A stretch of 64,000 bases of DNA, from the NCBI GenBank assembly GCA_965207495.1, contig OZ242287.1:5208001-5272000 (forward strand). The letters run 5' to 3'. The DNA comes from Bin5 sp965207495. GTDB lineage: Bacteria > Chloroflexota > Anaerolineae > Caldilineales > Caldilineaceae. Shown one piece after another: positions 10,704 through 20,976 of the stretch (the first letter of the stretch is position 1; each line of letters opens with the position of its first letter). A program made the position numbers and the translations under genes. The notes under the pieces are model-generated. The model was not told where the DNA came from, did not search any database, and saw only the letters and a program-made list of their open reading frames with translations.

Positions 10704-10815
10704 CACGGTGGCGAGTAAGGGCGGGGCGTTGCGGGGGCGCAGCCCCTGCACAAGAGAGGGCCGAAGGCCCGAACGCCCAAAGACCAGGAGTGAGTGGAGA
10801 GAAGTGAGGAGAGAG
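10704..10815. repeat. Intergenic double-hairpin repeat, copy 2
   Basis: Almost identical to copy 1 over the GGCGGGGCGTTGCGG core, both hairpins and the purine-rich GTGAGGAGAGAG tail. It lies between the FG-GAP gene and topA. Confidence 0.85.
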
Positions 10816-11064
10816 AAAGACCTGTCTCTGGCGGGTTCAGAGGGGTGAGCACTGGAGCGCACTTACGGGCGCATGACGAGACGTGTACGGCCTCTGTACG
10901 AGTTGCCGGGGACGAACGGGAAGCGCGCTTTTGCTTGACATTCCACTTGCCCGGCTCAATGTTCTTGTGTATTCTATCTCGGCTGAAATGCAGGAAACGC
11001 CTCATTCGGTGGGGCGTGGCTGTGTTCGGCCCGTGTTCACAAACCTTTAGCGATAAGAAGAAGA

Positions 11065-13974
11065 ATGTCGAAATTAGTCATTGTAGAGTCGCCGACGAAG
11101 GCGAGAACGATTCGCGGATTTTTGCCTAGCGGATATGAAGTGAAGGCCAGTATGGGCCATGTGCGGGATCTGCCGGCCTCTGCGGCTGAGATTCCGGCGA
11201 AGGTGAAGGGGCAGCCTTGGGCGCGGCTGGGCGTGAAGGTGGATGAGGCGTTCGAGCCGCTGTATGTCGTTCCTTCGGACAAGAAGAAGGTGGTCTCCGA
11301 GCTGAGGTCGGCCCTGAAGGGGGCGGATGAGGTTCTGCTGGCGACGGACGAGGACCGGGAAGGGGAGAGCATTGGCTGGCATCTGTACGAGGTGCTGAAG
11401 CCGAAGGTTCCGGTCAGGCGGATGATTTTTCACGAGATTACGAGGGAGGCGATTGAGCAGGCGCTGAATACGACGCGTCCGATCGACAACGACCTGGTGC
11501 GGGCGCAGGAGACGCGGCGCATTCTGGACCGTTTGGTCGGGTATACGATTTCGCCGCTGTTGTGGAAGAAGATCGCGCCGAAGCTGTCGGCCGGCCGAGT
11601 GCAGAGTGTTGCGGTGCGTCTGCTGGTGCTGCGGGAACGGGAGCGCCGGGCATTTGTGAGCGGCTCCTATTGGGATTTGAAGGCGCAGCTGAACAAGCGA
11701 CCTGACAGAGCGGCCCACCGTTTTGGGGCCACGCTGGTTTCGGTCAATGGGACGCGGGTGGCGAGCGGGCGGGATTTCGATGAATCGACGGGACGGATCG
11801 CGGCGGGCAAACGGGTAAAGACGCACTTTAGTGAGGCAAGCGGGGATGTCCTGCTGCTGGATGCAGAGCAGGCGAGGGTGTTGCAACAGCGTTTGCAGGA
11901 TGGCAGTTGGGTGGTGCACTCGGTTGAGAGCTCGGAGCAGACTCGTTCGCCATCTCCGCCATTTACGACGAGCACGCTGCAGCAGGAGGCCAACCGCAAG
12001 CGAGGCTGGGCAGCTCGCCGTACGATGCGGGTAGCGCAGTCTCTATACGAAAATGGCTACATTACTTATATGCGTACGGACTCGGTCCATCTGAGCGACG
12101 AGGCTGTCAATGCGGCCCGCCGGCGGGTGCAGGAGCGATACGGAGAGCAGTTTCTGACGCCGAAGCCGCGCCGCTACAGGACGAATTCAAAGGGCGCGCA
12201 GGAAGCGCATGAGGCGATCCGTCCGGCGGGCAGTAGGATGCGCCCGGTGGACACGCTTCCGCTTGGGGGCGATGAGGCCGCGCTTTACGACATGATCTGG
12301 AAGCGGACGGTGGCGACGCAGATGGCGAACGCGCGCTTGCGTTCGACGGTGGTGATGATCCGGGCTGCGCGCCAGCAGGAAGTGGGCGGGGCCGCGGCGG
12401 TGGAGGCGATATTCCGGGCGTCGGGTCGGGAGATCCTGTTTCCCGGTTTCTTTCGGGCCTACGTTGAAGGCTCGGATGATCCCGATGCTGCGATTGAGGA
12501 CCAGGAATCGCCGTTGCCGGCGCTGGCCAAGGATGAGGCGGTGGACTGCCGGGAGCTGGAGGCGGTCGGGCACGCGACGAAGCCGCCGGCCCGTTACACG
12601 GAGGCGGCGCTGGTCAAGGCGCTGGAGACTGAGGGTATTGGCCGCCCGAGTACGTACGCCACGATCATCGACACGATTCAGAACCGCGGATACGTCTTCA
12701 AGCAGCGCCGGGAGCTGGTGCCGACGTTCGTTGCGTTTGCGGTCGTCCAGCTGTTGGAGAAGAATTTCGAGGAGTTGGTGGACTTGAAGTTTACGGCGGA
12801 GATGGAGCAGACGCTGGATGACATCGCCGAGGGGGATGTCGACTGGCTCGAATATCTGAACCAGTTTTATCTGAGCGAGCAGGGGTTGGAGAACCAGGTC
12901 CGAGAGAAGGAGAGCGCGATCGATCCGCGCAATGCGGGCCAGGTCGACTTTCCCGATCTGCCGGTCGAGGTGCGCATTGGTCAGTTTGGGCCGTTTCTGG
13001 CGCGGGAGGTCAACGGCGACAGGCAGACGGTGAGCCTACCGGAAGATCTGGCGCCGGGGGACTTGGATGCGGCGGCGGCCGAGGCGATGGTGAGTGCTAA
13101 GCAGGAAGGGCCAATCGTCCTGGGGAAGGACCCGGAGAGCGGCCAGCCGATCCTGGTTAAGGATGGTCGTTACGGCGCGTATGTGCAGTTGGGCGAGGAC
13201 GGAGAGAGGGCGCCGAGAGGAAAACCGGATAAGCCTGCTGGGCCGGTCGATATCAACGGGGCTACGGCCAGGGAGCTGGCCACGCTGCCGGGCATCGGCC
13301 CGGGATTAGCCAAGGGGATCATTGCAGGCCGGCCTTATGCGTCGGCGGCGGAGTTGGAGCGGGTTCCCCGTATGAGGGCTAAGATCGTTGAAACGCTGAC
13401 GCCCCTGGTTGTCGCGGGTAAAGGCAAGCCCAAGGCGGCGGACGCGCCTGCGGAGAAGCGGCAGAGCAGGTCGGATGGGAGACCGAAGCGGGTCAGCCTG
13501 CTTAAGGGCATGACGATGGAGGGGGTGGACCTGCAGACGGCGCTGCAGCTTTTGAGCTTGCCGCGGTTGCTGGGCACACATCCCGAAGACGGCGAGGAGG
13601 TGCGCGCCGGTGTGGGGCGATATGGGCCTTATGTTGTGCACAATCGGAAGTTTGTGAGCCTGAAGGCGCCGGACGACGTGCTGGAGGTGGATTTGCCGCG
13701 TGCGCTGACGTTGATCAAGGAGGCGCCGGACCGGAGAGGGGGCAGTTCGTCGCGCACGGTACTGAAGGAGCTGGGCGCGCATCCCGAAGACGGCGACCCG
13801 GTGCGCGTGCTGGACGGGCGTTATGGTCCATACGTCAACCATCAGAAAACGAACGCCACTCTGCCAAAGGATGCGGATCCGCAGAGTATTACGTTCGAGC
13901 AGGCGATGCAGATGTTGGCGGAGAAGGAGAAGAGTGGGAAGGGAAGAGGCGGAGGCCGCAGGAGGAGAAGGTAG
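11065..13974 (+). CDS. topA: DNA topoisomerase I with internal HhH domain
   Basis: 969 residues; relaxes negatively supercoiled DNA. The TOPRIM domain has Glu8 in KLVIVESPTKA and the acidic triad Asp95/Asp97/Glu99 in ATDEDREGE. The catalytic Tyr335 sits in ITYMRTDS. The SAGRVQSVAVRLL and PFTTSTLQQEANRK blocks are intact. Unlike E. coli TopA, the C-terminus has no four-Cys zinc fingers. It carries several topoisomerase C-terminal repeats (GRYGPYV units) and, between them at about 728-775, a ComEA-like helix-hairpin-helix (DINGATARELATLPGIGPGLAKGI). The tail is basic (GRGGGRRRRR). A small nuclease-like gene starts 36 bases downstream. Confidence 0.96.
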   Translation: MSKLVIVESPTKARTIRGFLPSGYEVKASMGHVRDLPASAAEIPAKVKGQPWARLGVKVDEAFEPLYVVPSDKKKVVSELRSALKGADEVLLATDEDREGESIGWHLYEVLKPKVPVRRMIFHEITREAIEQALNTTRPIDNDLVRAQETRRILDRLVGYTISPLLWKKIAPKLSAGRVQSVAVRLLVLRERERRAFVSGSYWDLKAQLNKRPDRAAHRFGATLVSVNGTRVASGRDFDESTGRIAAGKRVKTHFSEASGDVLLLDAEQARVLQQRLQDGSWVVHSVESSEQTRSPSPPFTTSTLQQEANRKRGWAARRTMRVAQSLYENGYITYMRTDSVHLSDEAVNAARRRVQERYGEQFLTPKPRRYRTNSKGAQEAHEAIRPAGSRMRPVDTLPLGGDEAALYDMIWKRTVATQMANARLRSTVVMIRAARQQEVGGAAAVEAIFRASGREILFPGFFRAYVEGSDDPDAAIEDQESPLPALAKDEAVDCRELEAVGHATKPPARYTEAALVKALETEGIGRPSTYATIIDTIQNRGYVFKQRRELVPTFVAFAVVQLLEKNFEELVDLKFTAEMEQTLDDIAEGDVDWLEYLNQFYLSEQGLENQVREKESAIDPRNAGQVDFPDLPVEVRIGQFGPFLAREVNGDRQTVSLPEDLAPGDLDAAAAEAMVSAKQEGPIVLGKDPESGQPILVKDGRYGAYVQLGEDGERAPRGKPDKPAGPVDINGATARELATLPGIGPGLAKGIIAGRPYASAAELERVPRMRAKIVETLTPLVVAGKGKPKAADAPAEKRQSRSDGRPKRVSLLKGMTMEGVDLQTALQLLSLPRLLGTHPEDGEEVRAGVGRYGPYVVHNRKFVSLKAPDDVLEVDLPRALTLIKEAPDRRGGSSSRTVLKELGAHPEDGDPVRVLDGRYGPYVNHQKTNATLPKDADPQSITFEQAMQMLAEKEKSGKGRGGGRRRRR

Positions 13975-14010
13975 TTCGGTTCTCCGTTGCAGTTTCAAGG
14001 GAGGGATGGA

Positions 14011-14829
14011 TTGGGTTGGTCGAAGCAACTTGGAAAAGACAGCCGTGGGAGCCGGCCGCGCTGTGTGTTGCTGGTGGCCGGCGACAAGGAGTCGGTTGCT
14101 GCGCGGCTGACCCAGTTGGTGGGCGTTGATGGTGTCACAGTTACGGGTGACGATTCATGGCAGCCCAGCGGGAAACCAGTGCAGAAGGAAGACGGCACTT
14201 GGGATGCGACGCCTGCGGAGGAAGTGGAGTTGGACAAGCCAACGGATCTCCTGCCGCCTCCTACTCGTGCCGAATTGACGGACTGGTGGCTGGCTGTCTC
14301 TGAGAACGATCCCAGGACGCCGAATTGGGACATTGCCAGTACTTGTACAGTTCAGGGTAAGAAGGGGCTTGTACTGGTCGAGGCGAAGGCGCACTGGAAC
14401 GAGCTGGCCCGGTCGTCAGAAGGGAAACGGTTAAGGAGACCTGCCTCTGATGGTACGCTGGCCAATCACGAGAAGATCGGGCAGGCGATCGAGGAGGCGG
14501 TTATTGGTCTCCGATCGGCGACCAGCGGCAGTTGGCGTATTGCGCGGGACAGTCATTACCAGTTGTCGAACCGGTTTGCGTGGTCGTGGAAGCTGGCCTC
14601 TCTGGGTGTGCCGGTTGTTCTGGTTTATCTGGGATTCCTCTATGCTACGGATATCGCGAAGGGCGGGAATCTTTTTCATTCCGAGGAGCACTGGGAGCGG
14701 GTCGTTAAGGGCCATTGTGAAGGTGTAGTAGACAATACGTGTTGGGGCACGCGGCTGGATGTGGATGGCGTGCCTTTGATTCCTCTGATTCGGGCCATTG
14801 TTCAGCCTTTTCAATACCTCGAAGGTTGA
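14011..14829 (+). CDS. Uncharacterised PD-(D/E)XK-like protein, copy A
   Basis: 272 residues from TTG 14011, chosen because a GGGAGG ribosome site lies 6 bases before it and because the resulting N-terminus (MGWSKQLGKDSRGSRPRCVLL) lines up with copy B. The frame also opens earlier. The pattern NWDIAS (Asp107) followed by LVLVEAKAH (Glu124, Lys126) is that of a PD-(D/E)XK nuclease fold. A conserved second half follows: SRDxHYQxSNRFAWSWKLA, then PVVLxYLGFL. I know of no assigned function. It lies immediately after topA and converges on a chrA remnant. Copy B, about 1 kb away, is clearly homologous but diverged. Confidence 0.8.
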   Translation: MGWSKQLGKDSRGSRPRCVLLVAGDKESVAARLTQLVGVDGVTVTGDDSWQPSGKPVQKEDGTWDATPAEEVELDKPTDLLPPPTRAELTDWWLAVSENDPRTPNWDIASTCTVQGKKGLVLVEAKAHWNELARSSEGKRLRRPASDGTLANHEKIGQAIEEAVIGLRSATSGSWRIARDSHYQLSNRFAWSWKLASLGVPVVLVYLGFLYATDIAKGGNLFHSEEHWERVVKGHCEGVVDNTCWGTRLDVDGVPLIPLIRAIVQPFQYLEG

Positions 14830-14847
14830 GGCCTGGACCTCACAGAA

Positions 14848-14906
14848 CTAACCGTACATTGACATCGGCCAGCCGAGCAGTGCGTCGTGGATGACGACCA
14901 ACGCCT
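14848..14906 (-). pseudogene. Remnant of a chrA 3' end
   Basis: Read on the minus strand this stretch gives LVVIHDALLGWPMSMYG and a stop. It aligns with the last residues of the intact chrA at 16640 (WVVIGGALLGWPLSLLT). At the DNA level the segment 14861-14899 matches 16653-16691 at most positions. It sits directly after nuclease copy A, exactly as the real chrA end sits after copy B. Only about 18 codons remain. Confidence 0.8.
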
Positions 14907-14945
14907 GGCTGCAACCTTGGCATCCTTACAGAAGGAGACTACTAC

Positions 14946-15383
14946 GTGAAACGCTATATTACGGCCGCCTTTGCGGCCATAATAGTGACAGTCCTGCTGA
15001 CGTCGGCTGCGGTCGTGTTGGCTCAGGATGAGGAAGTCACGCTTACCGGTCTCGCCGAACAGGTCACCGGCTTGGCCGAGCAGGTCACCGCCCTCGTTGA
15101 TCGCGTCACCGCTCTTGAAGGGCGTTTGGCGCCAGCGATGACGGAAACCGGAGTCTGCGTGCAATACGCCGATGGCCAGATCCAGCGCGAGACGGTCACC
15201 GCCTACCTCGCCACCTTTGAAGAGGACGTGGACAGTGGCTTAATCTCGCTTGAGGCTGTGCATTACGACAGCGATAGCGGGCTGACCACCTACAATTTCG
15301 AAGAGCTGTTTACCGACCGCACCGTCACGGAAACATGGAACGGCTGCGAATTCGTCGGCGTTGGTGAGTGGGTAGAGGAATAG
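14946..15383 (+). CDS. Secreted small protein with heptad repeats
   Basis: 145 residues starting at GTG 14946 behind GAAGGAG. Residues 1-26 are a signal peptide (MKRYITAAFAAIIVTVLL, cleavage probably after VLA). Residues 34-61 are three near-identical heptads (LAEQVTG, LAEQVTA, LVDRVTA, then LEGRL), a short coiled coil suited to a trimer or dimer. A 75-residue domain with two Cys (71 and about 134) follows and could form one disulfide. No family recognised. It lies between the chrA and topA remnants, inside the duplication scar. Confidence 0.75.
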   Translation: MKRYITAAFAAIIVTVLLTSAAVVLAQDEEVTLTGLAEQVTGLAEQVTALVDRVTALEGRLAPAMTETGVCVQYADGQIQRETVTAYLATFEEDVDSGLISLEAVHYDSDSGLTTYNFEELFTDRTVTETWNGCEFVGVGEWVEE

Positions 15384-15601
15384 TCAGATCTTTACCTAGT
15401 CCGTCCTCAGTGGATTGGGACGAGCGAGGGGCACTCGTCTTGCTCCTCGGCACTTACTTTTCAGAAAAGGCAACGCTCTAACACCCTTCCGCCTAGAGAT
15501 GCGGAGCCCGTAACTCACTGAGCTGGATCTCCCAGCGTATCCGTTTTCTTCCCGCCAAAAGGTTTTGCGAGTGGTGCGACGCCTAGTACGGTCTGCCTCG
15601 T

Positions 15602-15770
15602 CCCGAAAGCGGCAATCTCGTGCGCCTACCGGACGGGGATCTACAGCCCATTAGTCTGCCGCGAGCGTACCAACGCCACCGTGCCGTTGGAGACGGGCCT
15701 CCCGAGTGTTGCGCTGGAGCATACCTTGCAGATGTTGAGGGAGCGAGAGAGCAAGGAGAATGGACTCGGC
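15602..15770 (+). pseudogene. Remnant of a topA 3' end
   Basis: The segment reads PESGNLVRLPDG, then after a one-base frame change IYSPLVCRERTNATVPLE and LEHTLQMLRERESKEN. This follows the end of the intact TopA (PEDGDPVRVLDGRYGPYVNHQKTNATLP, then FEQAMQMLAEKEKSGK) almost residue by residue. It stops about 50 bases before nuclease copy B, as the real topA end precedes copy A. Upstream bases to about 15540 may be further decayed topA, but I cannot align them. It cannot be translated as one frame. Confidence 0.82.
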
Positions 15771-15817
15771 AGTAGGAAAACTACAGAGCAACTCACGGAA
15801 TCGGAGGAGCGAGTTTC

Positions 15818-16621
15818 ATGGATTGGTTGGATCAACTAGGACAAGATAATCGTGGGAGCCGACCCCGTTGTGTGTTGTTAATGCATGGTGACAAAGAAAT
15901 GGTTGCCAACCGGTTGACCACATCGGTGATACGCCTCCCTAATGAAGTGGTAATTACGGGTGATGACCTTTGGATGCCACGCGGAAAAACATCCGTAAGT
16001 GAGGCGCGCCTTAGCCAGCTAGTGAATCTCTTGGAACCCGCCTATGGAGTCAAGCGTACCTTGGAAATACAAGAACAGTTTAGGGTTTGGTGGAATCCAG
16101 AAGGAGGGAATACCCCAAACTGGGACATCGCCAGTTCATGCAAAATCAGGGGCACACCTGGTTTACTCATCGTTGAAGCAAAAGCGCACGGGTGTGAACT
16201 AAAAAGCCAAGGCAAAAAGAAGCTTACCAAGAGGGATTCTTACCGCCGTCGAAAAAATCATTTGTGCATACGTTTAGCAATTGCTGAGGCAGCCAGAGGC
16301 CTACAGTCAGTCACCGAACATTACTGGAAAATATCGCGAGACAAACATTACCAGATTTCCAATAGATTCGCCTGGTCCTGGAAGCTGGCAACCCTTGAGA
16401 TTCCCGTCGTTTTACTTTACTTAGGCTTTTTGGATGCAGAGGATATGGCCGATGACGGGCCGCTGTTTCGATCCGAGTTGGAATGGGAGCGTATTTTGAA
16501 GGATCATAGCCGAAGCGTAGTTGACCAGGATTGTTGGGGAGAGTGGCTAAGTGTGAAAGGAGTGCCACTTCTACCTCTGATCCGGTCGTATGATCAGCCC
16601 TTCGAACCATGTGAGGACTGA
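15818..16621 (+). CDS. Uncharacterised PD-(D/E)XK-like protein, copy B
   Basis: 267 residues from ATG 15818, with GGAGGAG 8 bases upstream. It is paralogous to copy A along its whole length. Shared blocks are NRGSRPRCVLL, TPNWDIAS (Asp103), LLIVEAKAH (Glu120, Lys122), SRDKHYQISNRFAWSWKLA and a closing PLLPLIRSYDQPF. Base composition is visibly lower in GC than copy A and the neighbours, with A/T-ending codons such as AAA, AAT and TTA. This suggests a different origin or a relaxed history. It converges on chrA, leaving 18 bases between the stops. Function unknown; nuclease activity is inferred from the motif only. Confidence 0.8.
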   Translation: MDWLDQLGQDNRGSRPRCVLLMHGDKEMVANRLTTSVIRLPNEVVITGDDLWMPRGKTSVSEARLSQLVNLLEPAYGVKRTLEIQEQFRVWWNPEGGNTPNWDIASSCKIRGTPGLLIVEAKAHGCELKSQGKKKLTKRDSYRRRKNHLCIRLAIAEAARGLQSVTEHYWKISRDKHYQISNRFAWSWKLATLEIPVVLLYLGFLDAEDMADDGPLFRSELEWERILKDHSRSVVDQDCWGEWLSVKGVPLLPLIRSYDQPFEPCED

Positions 16622-16639
16622 GGCCCGAGCCCCATCACA

Positions 16640-17929
16640 TTAAGTGAGCAAAGACAACGGCCAACCAAGCAGCGCGCCGCCGATGACGACCCAGGCGGAG
16701 GTGACGCGCCAGCGGAGGACGGCGGCTGCGGCAATCAGGGCTATGACTGCGGCAGGCCAGGCTGTGACGATGTCTCCGGTGAGGCGCACGAGGACGGCGG
16801 CCATGAGGCCGACGGCGCTGACGTTAACGGCGTCGAGGAAGGCGCCCATCCATGCTGAGCGGCGCAGGCGGGGGACGATTGGGTTGAGGATGGCGACGAA
16901 GATGAATGAGGGCGCGAATATGGCAGCGGCGCTGACGGCGGCGCCGGGGATGCCGTAAAGCACGTAGCCGATGAAGGCGGCGGTGGAGAGGACAGGGCCG
17001 GGCGTGAACTGGCCGATAGCGATGGCGTCGAGCAGTTGCTGCTGGGTGAGCCAGCCGTACTCGTGGACCAGGTCGCCTTCGAGAAAGGCGACGAGGACGT
17101 AGCCGCTGCCGTAGAGGACGCTGCCGACCTTTAGGAAGAAGAGGCCGAGCGCGCCGAGGGTCAAGGCGGGGGCGGTCGCGGCCACGATCAGCGCCGCCCA
17201 CTTGAGCGCCGACGCGGGGGACTGGCCTGCCCAAGGGAATTCATAGCCGCTGTCCGGCAGTGCCAGCAGGGCGGGGGCGGCGCCGCTCCAGCCGACGATG
17301 GCGCGCAGGGCGAGCATTCCCAGCAGGCCGCCTGCGATCAGCGACCAGATTACCGGCGCGCCGAGGTAGACGGCGGCGGCCACTGCGATACCGACAGTTG
17401 CGAGGGCGATACGGGTGTGCGCGGCCTCGTTGGGTTTGGAGGCTGTTGTGCCCAGCCGCCAGAGGGCGCCGAGGATGACTGCCAGGACGGCGGGTTTGAC
17501 GCCGGCGAGGAAGGGCTGGACGGCGGGCAATGTACCGAACTCCACATAGATCCAGGCGATCAGCGTGGAGAGGAGGACGGCAGGCAGCACAAAGGATATG
17601 CCGGCGGCAATCAGGCCCGGCCAGCCGGCGCGCTGATAGCCGATGTGGATCATCATCTCGGTTGAATTGGGGCCGGGGATCAGATTGGTGGCGCCGACCA
17701 GGTCGAGAAAATGTTCCCGGCTCAGCCATTTGCGCCGGGTGACGGCCTCGTCTTCGAGCATGGCGATGTGGCTGGCAGGCCCGCCATAGCCGATAATTCC
17801 CAGTTTCCCGCACAGTTTGACGACTTCAGCAACGGTTCCGTTAGCCAATTTCACACCTTCTTCGCAGTATGGATTGCGCCCTTCGTCCTGGGGGGGGGGG
17901 AGATTGCCAGGAACTGCCCGCGCATACAA
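16640..17929 (-). CDS. chrA: Chromate transporter ChrA
   Basis: 429 residues in two homologous membrane halves. The first has GIIGYGGPASHIAML and NLIPGPNSTEMMIHIGYQRAGWPG. The second has FLKVGSVLYGSGYVLVAF, LEGDLVHEYGWLTQQQLLDA and IGQFTPGPVLSTAAFIGY. These are the hallmark repeats of long-chain CHR proteins, which expel chromate or related oxyanions. The ATG at 17929 has no ribosome site and is followed by an 11-C run. GTG at 17854, just before the conserved part, is an alternative. Its 3' end also survives as a remnant at 14848. Confidence 0.93.
   Translation of the reverse strand: MYARAVPGNLPPPQDEGRNPYCEEGVKLANGTVAEVVKLCGKLGIIGYGGPASHIAMLEDEAVTRRKWLSREHFLDLVGATNLIPGPNSTEMMIHIGYQRAGWPGLIAAGISFVLPAVLLSTLIAWIYVEFGTLPAVQPFLAGVKPAVLAVILGALWRLGTTASKPNEAAHTRIALATVGIAVAAAVYLGAPVIWSLIAGGLLGMLALRAIVGWSGAAPALLALPDSGYEFPWAGQSPASALKWAALIVAATAPALTLGALGLFFLKVGSVLYGSGYVLVAFLEGDLVHEYGWLTQQQLLDAIAIGQFTPGPVLSTAAFIGYVLYGIPGAAVSAAAIFAPSFIFVAILNPIVPRLRRSAWMGAFLDAVNVSAVGLMAAVLVRLTGDIVTAWPAAVIALIAAAAVLRWRVTSAWVVIGGALLGWPLSLLT
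17890..17900. repeat. 11-base G/C homopolymer near the chrA start
   Basis: Eleven consecutive G on the plus strand, read as C in the chrA direction, spanning codons 10-14 if translation starts at 17929. Tracts of this length slip during replication. Confidence 0.9.
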
Positions 17930-18255
17930 CTCGTTGAGACTATATTGTCGAAATGGTGGAATCAGACGGAAATGTACCGAAATGCATGTCGTTTGTCAAC
18001 GTCCGAGCTACAGGGGCGCTGTAGGAGACGGGACGCGTCGCCGGCGTAGCTCCGGTCAGCCATTTCGGTTGCAGAGGCCCGGCAGCACTGAGGCTGCCAG
18101 TTCGGATCAGGCGTCAGAGGGGTGCCGCCGGAGAGTGCGGCAGGGAAACGGGATGTTGACCGATGGCAGTGATGGCCATATACTCTAAAATTGGACTCTG
18201 TGTCAGGTGAACTCCGCAGTCCAGCTATCGAGAGATGTCAGGCAGTTAAGCGGCA
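17930..18255. other. Divergent control region between chrA and the CapA-like gene
   Basis: 326 bases without a gene. The right half holds a good promoter for the CapA-like gene (next entry). I see no clear promoter or operator for chrA in the left half. Confidence 0.55.
18156..18184 (+). promoter_or_regulatory. Sigma-70-type promoter before the CapA-like gene
   Basis: TTGACC at 18156-18161, a 17-base spacer and TATACT at 18179-18184, about 70 bases upstream of the first possible start codon. Confidence 0.65.
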
Positions 18256-20133
<1,878 letters not shown>

Positions 20134-20214
20134 GGATGGCCTCGGTTGGGCGATGTGTATATTGAGAACTGCTTTGGGGGTGGACCGAGTCGTGAAACGT
20201 ATGCGGCAGGCGGC

Positions 20215-20748
20215 CTATCCCGTTCTGGTAACCCCGCGAACGCCATAGTTTCCTGCTGTGCGCATAAACTCCTTGTAGGGTTCGCAAATTCTGCTTGCGT
20301 CGTTGTGAGCGATTTGGAATAGCGACGCAATTTCCTCGTATGTAAGCGGATTGGTAAGGCGCACTCCCAGCGTCAGGATGGCATCGTCTACAGGGTCGGC
20401 GAGCCTGTCAGCGCCATTCACGATCTGCTGTTTCTGGAACATTTCCCTCCCACTGTTGCCGAACGCGGGATTTTCCCACATGGCGCGCGGCCGAACTGCC
20501 TTGCGCGATGATCGTCGCGTATAGGTGAGGGCAGGGCTGTCTTCTCCCGTCGTGCGCAGCATCTCCTTGTACGGTTCGCAGATATCGTTTACATCGTCGC
20601 GAGCGATGCCGAAAGCGGATGCTATTTCCTCGTACGAAAGCGGATCGCGCATGCGCACGCCAAGCGTCAGGATGGCGTCGTCAACATGGTTGGGCAGTCG
20701 GACCTCGCCGCTGACAGCTTGTCTGAGGGACTGGCTTTGCGGGTCCAT
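20215..20748 (-). CDS. Protein with two HTH-like repeats
   Basis: 177 residues from ATG 20748, which follows GAGGAGG. The sequence is an internal duplication. Residues 18-66 and 116-164 share DDAILTLGVR, a PL(S/T)YEEIAS block and ICEPYKE. The YEEIAS..F.IA..D pattern has the spacing of a helix-turn-helix, like sigma factor region 4 or a small wHTH, so DNA binding is likely but unproven. The linker is basic (RRSSRKAVRPRAMW). No named family recognised. It is transcribed convergently with the CapA-like gene. Confidence 0.65.
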   Translation of the reverse strand: MDPQSQSLRQAVSGEVRLPNHVDDAILTLGVRMRDPLSYEEIASAFGIARDDVNDICEPYKEMLRTTGEDSPALTYTRRSSRKAVRPRAMWENPAFGNSGREMFQKQQIVNGADRLADPVDDAILTLGVRLTNPLTYEEIASLFQIAHNDASRICEPYKEFMRTAGNYGVRGVTRTG

Positions 20749-20976
20749 GGCAGACCTCCTCGGGATAGGAGCGGCGAACTGACGTATTCTCATGCCGGAC
20801 TCCGTCCAACATTGTGGTCTAAATGGATTCAGGAACCAAATCGCGTTTTTCATGGGCGGGAGGCACCATCCTGGCGGAGTTAACCGACACATCCGGGTGT
20901 TCACACTGTGTGTTCACTATTGTGTTCACTAAGCGAGGGTGGCTTGCGGGCTGTGTTGCTCAGCGGGCTGTGTTGC

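Larger units (their letters stand above)
10429..11064. other. Gene-free stretch upstream of topA
   Basis: 636 bases without a convincing gene. It contains a duplicated 47-bp segment (GTTGCTGGGGAAGAATG onward) at about 10562 and 10684. The second copy runs into a full double-hairpin repeat and the first breaks off. A TTGACA hexamer lies at 10936, but no well-spaced -10 box follows, so I do not call a promoter. Confidence 0.55.

Noticed and set aside
10936..10970. topA promoter starting with TTGACA at 10936
   Set aside because: No -10 hexamer of good quality at 16-18 bases; the nearest TATTCT is about 29 bases away.
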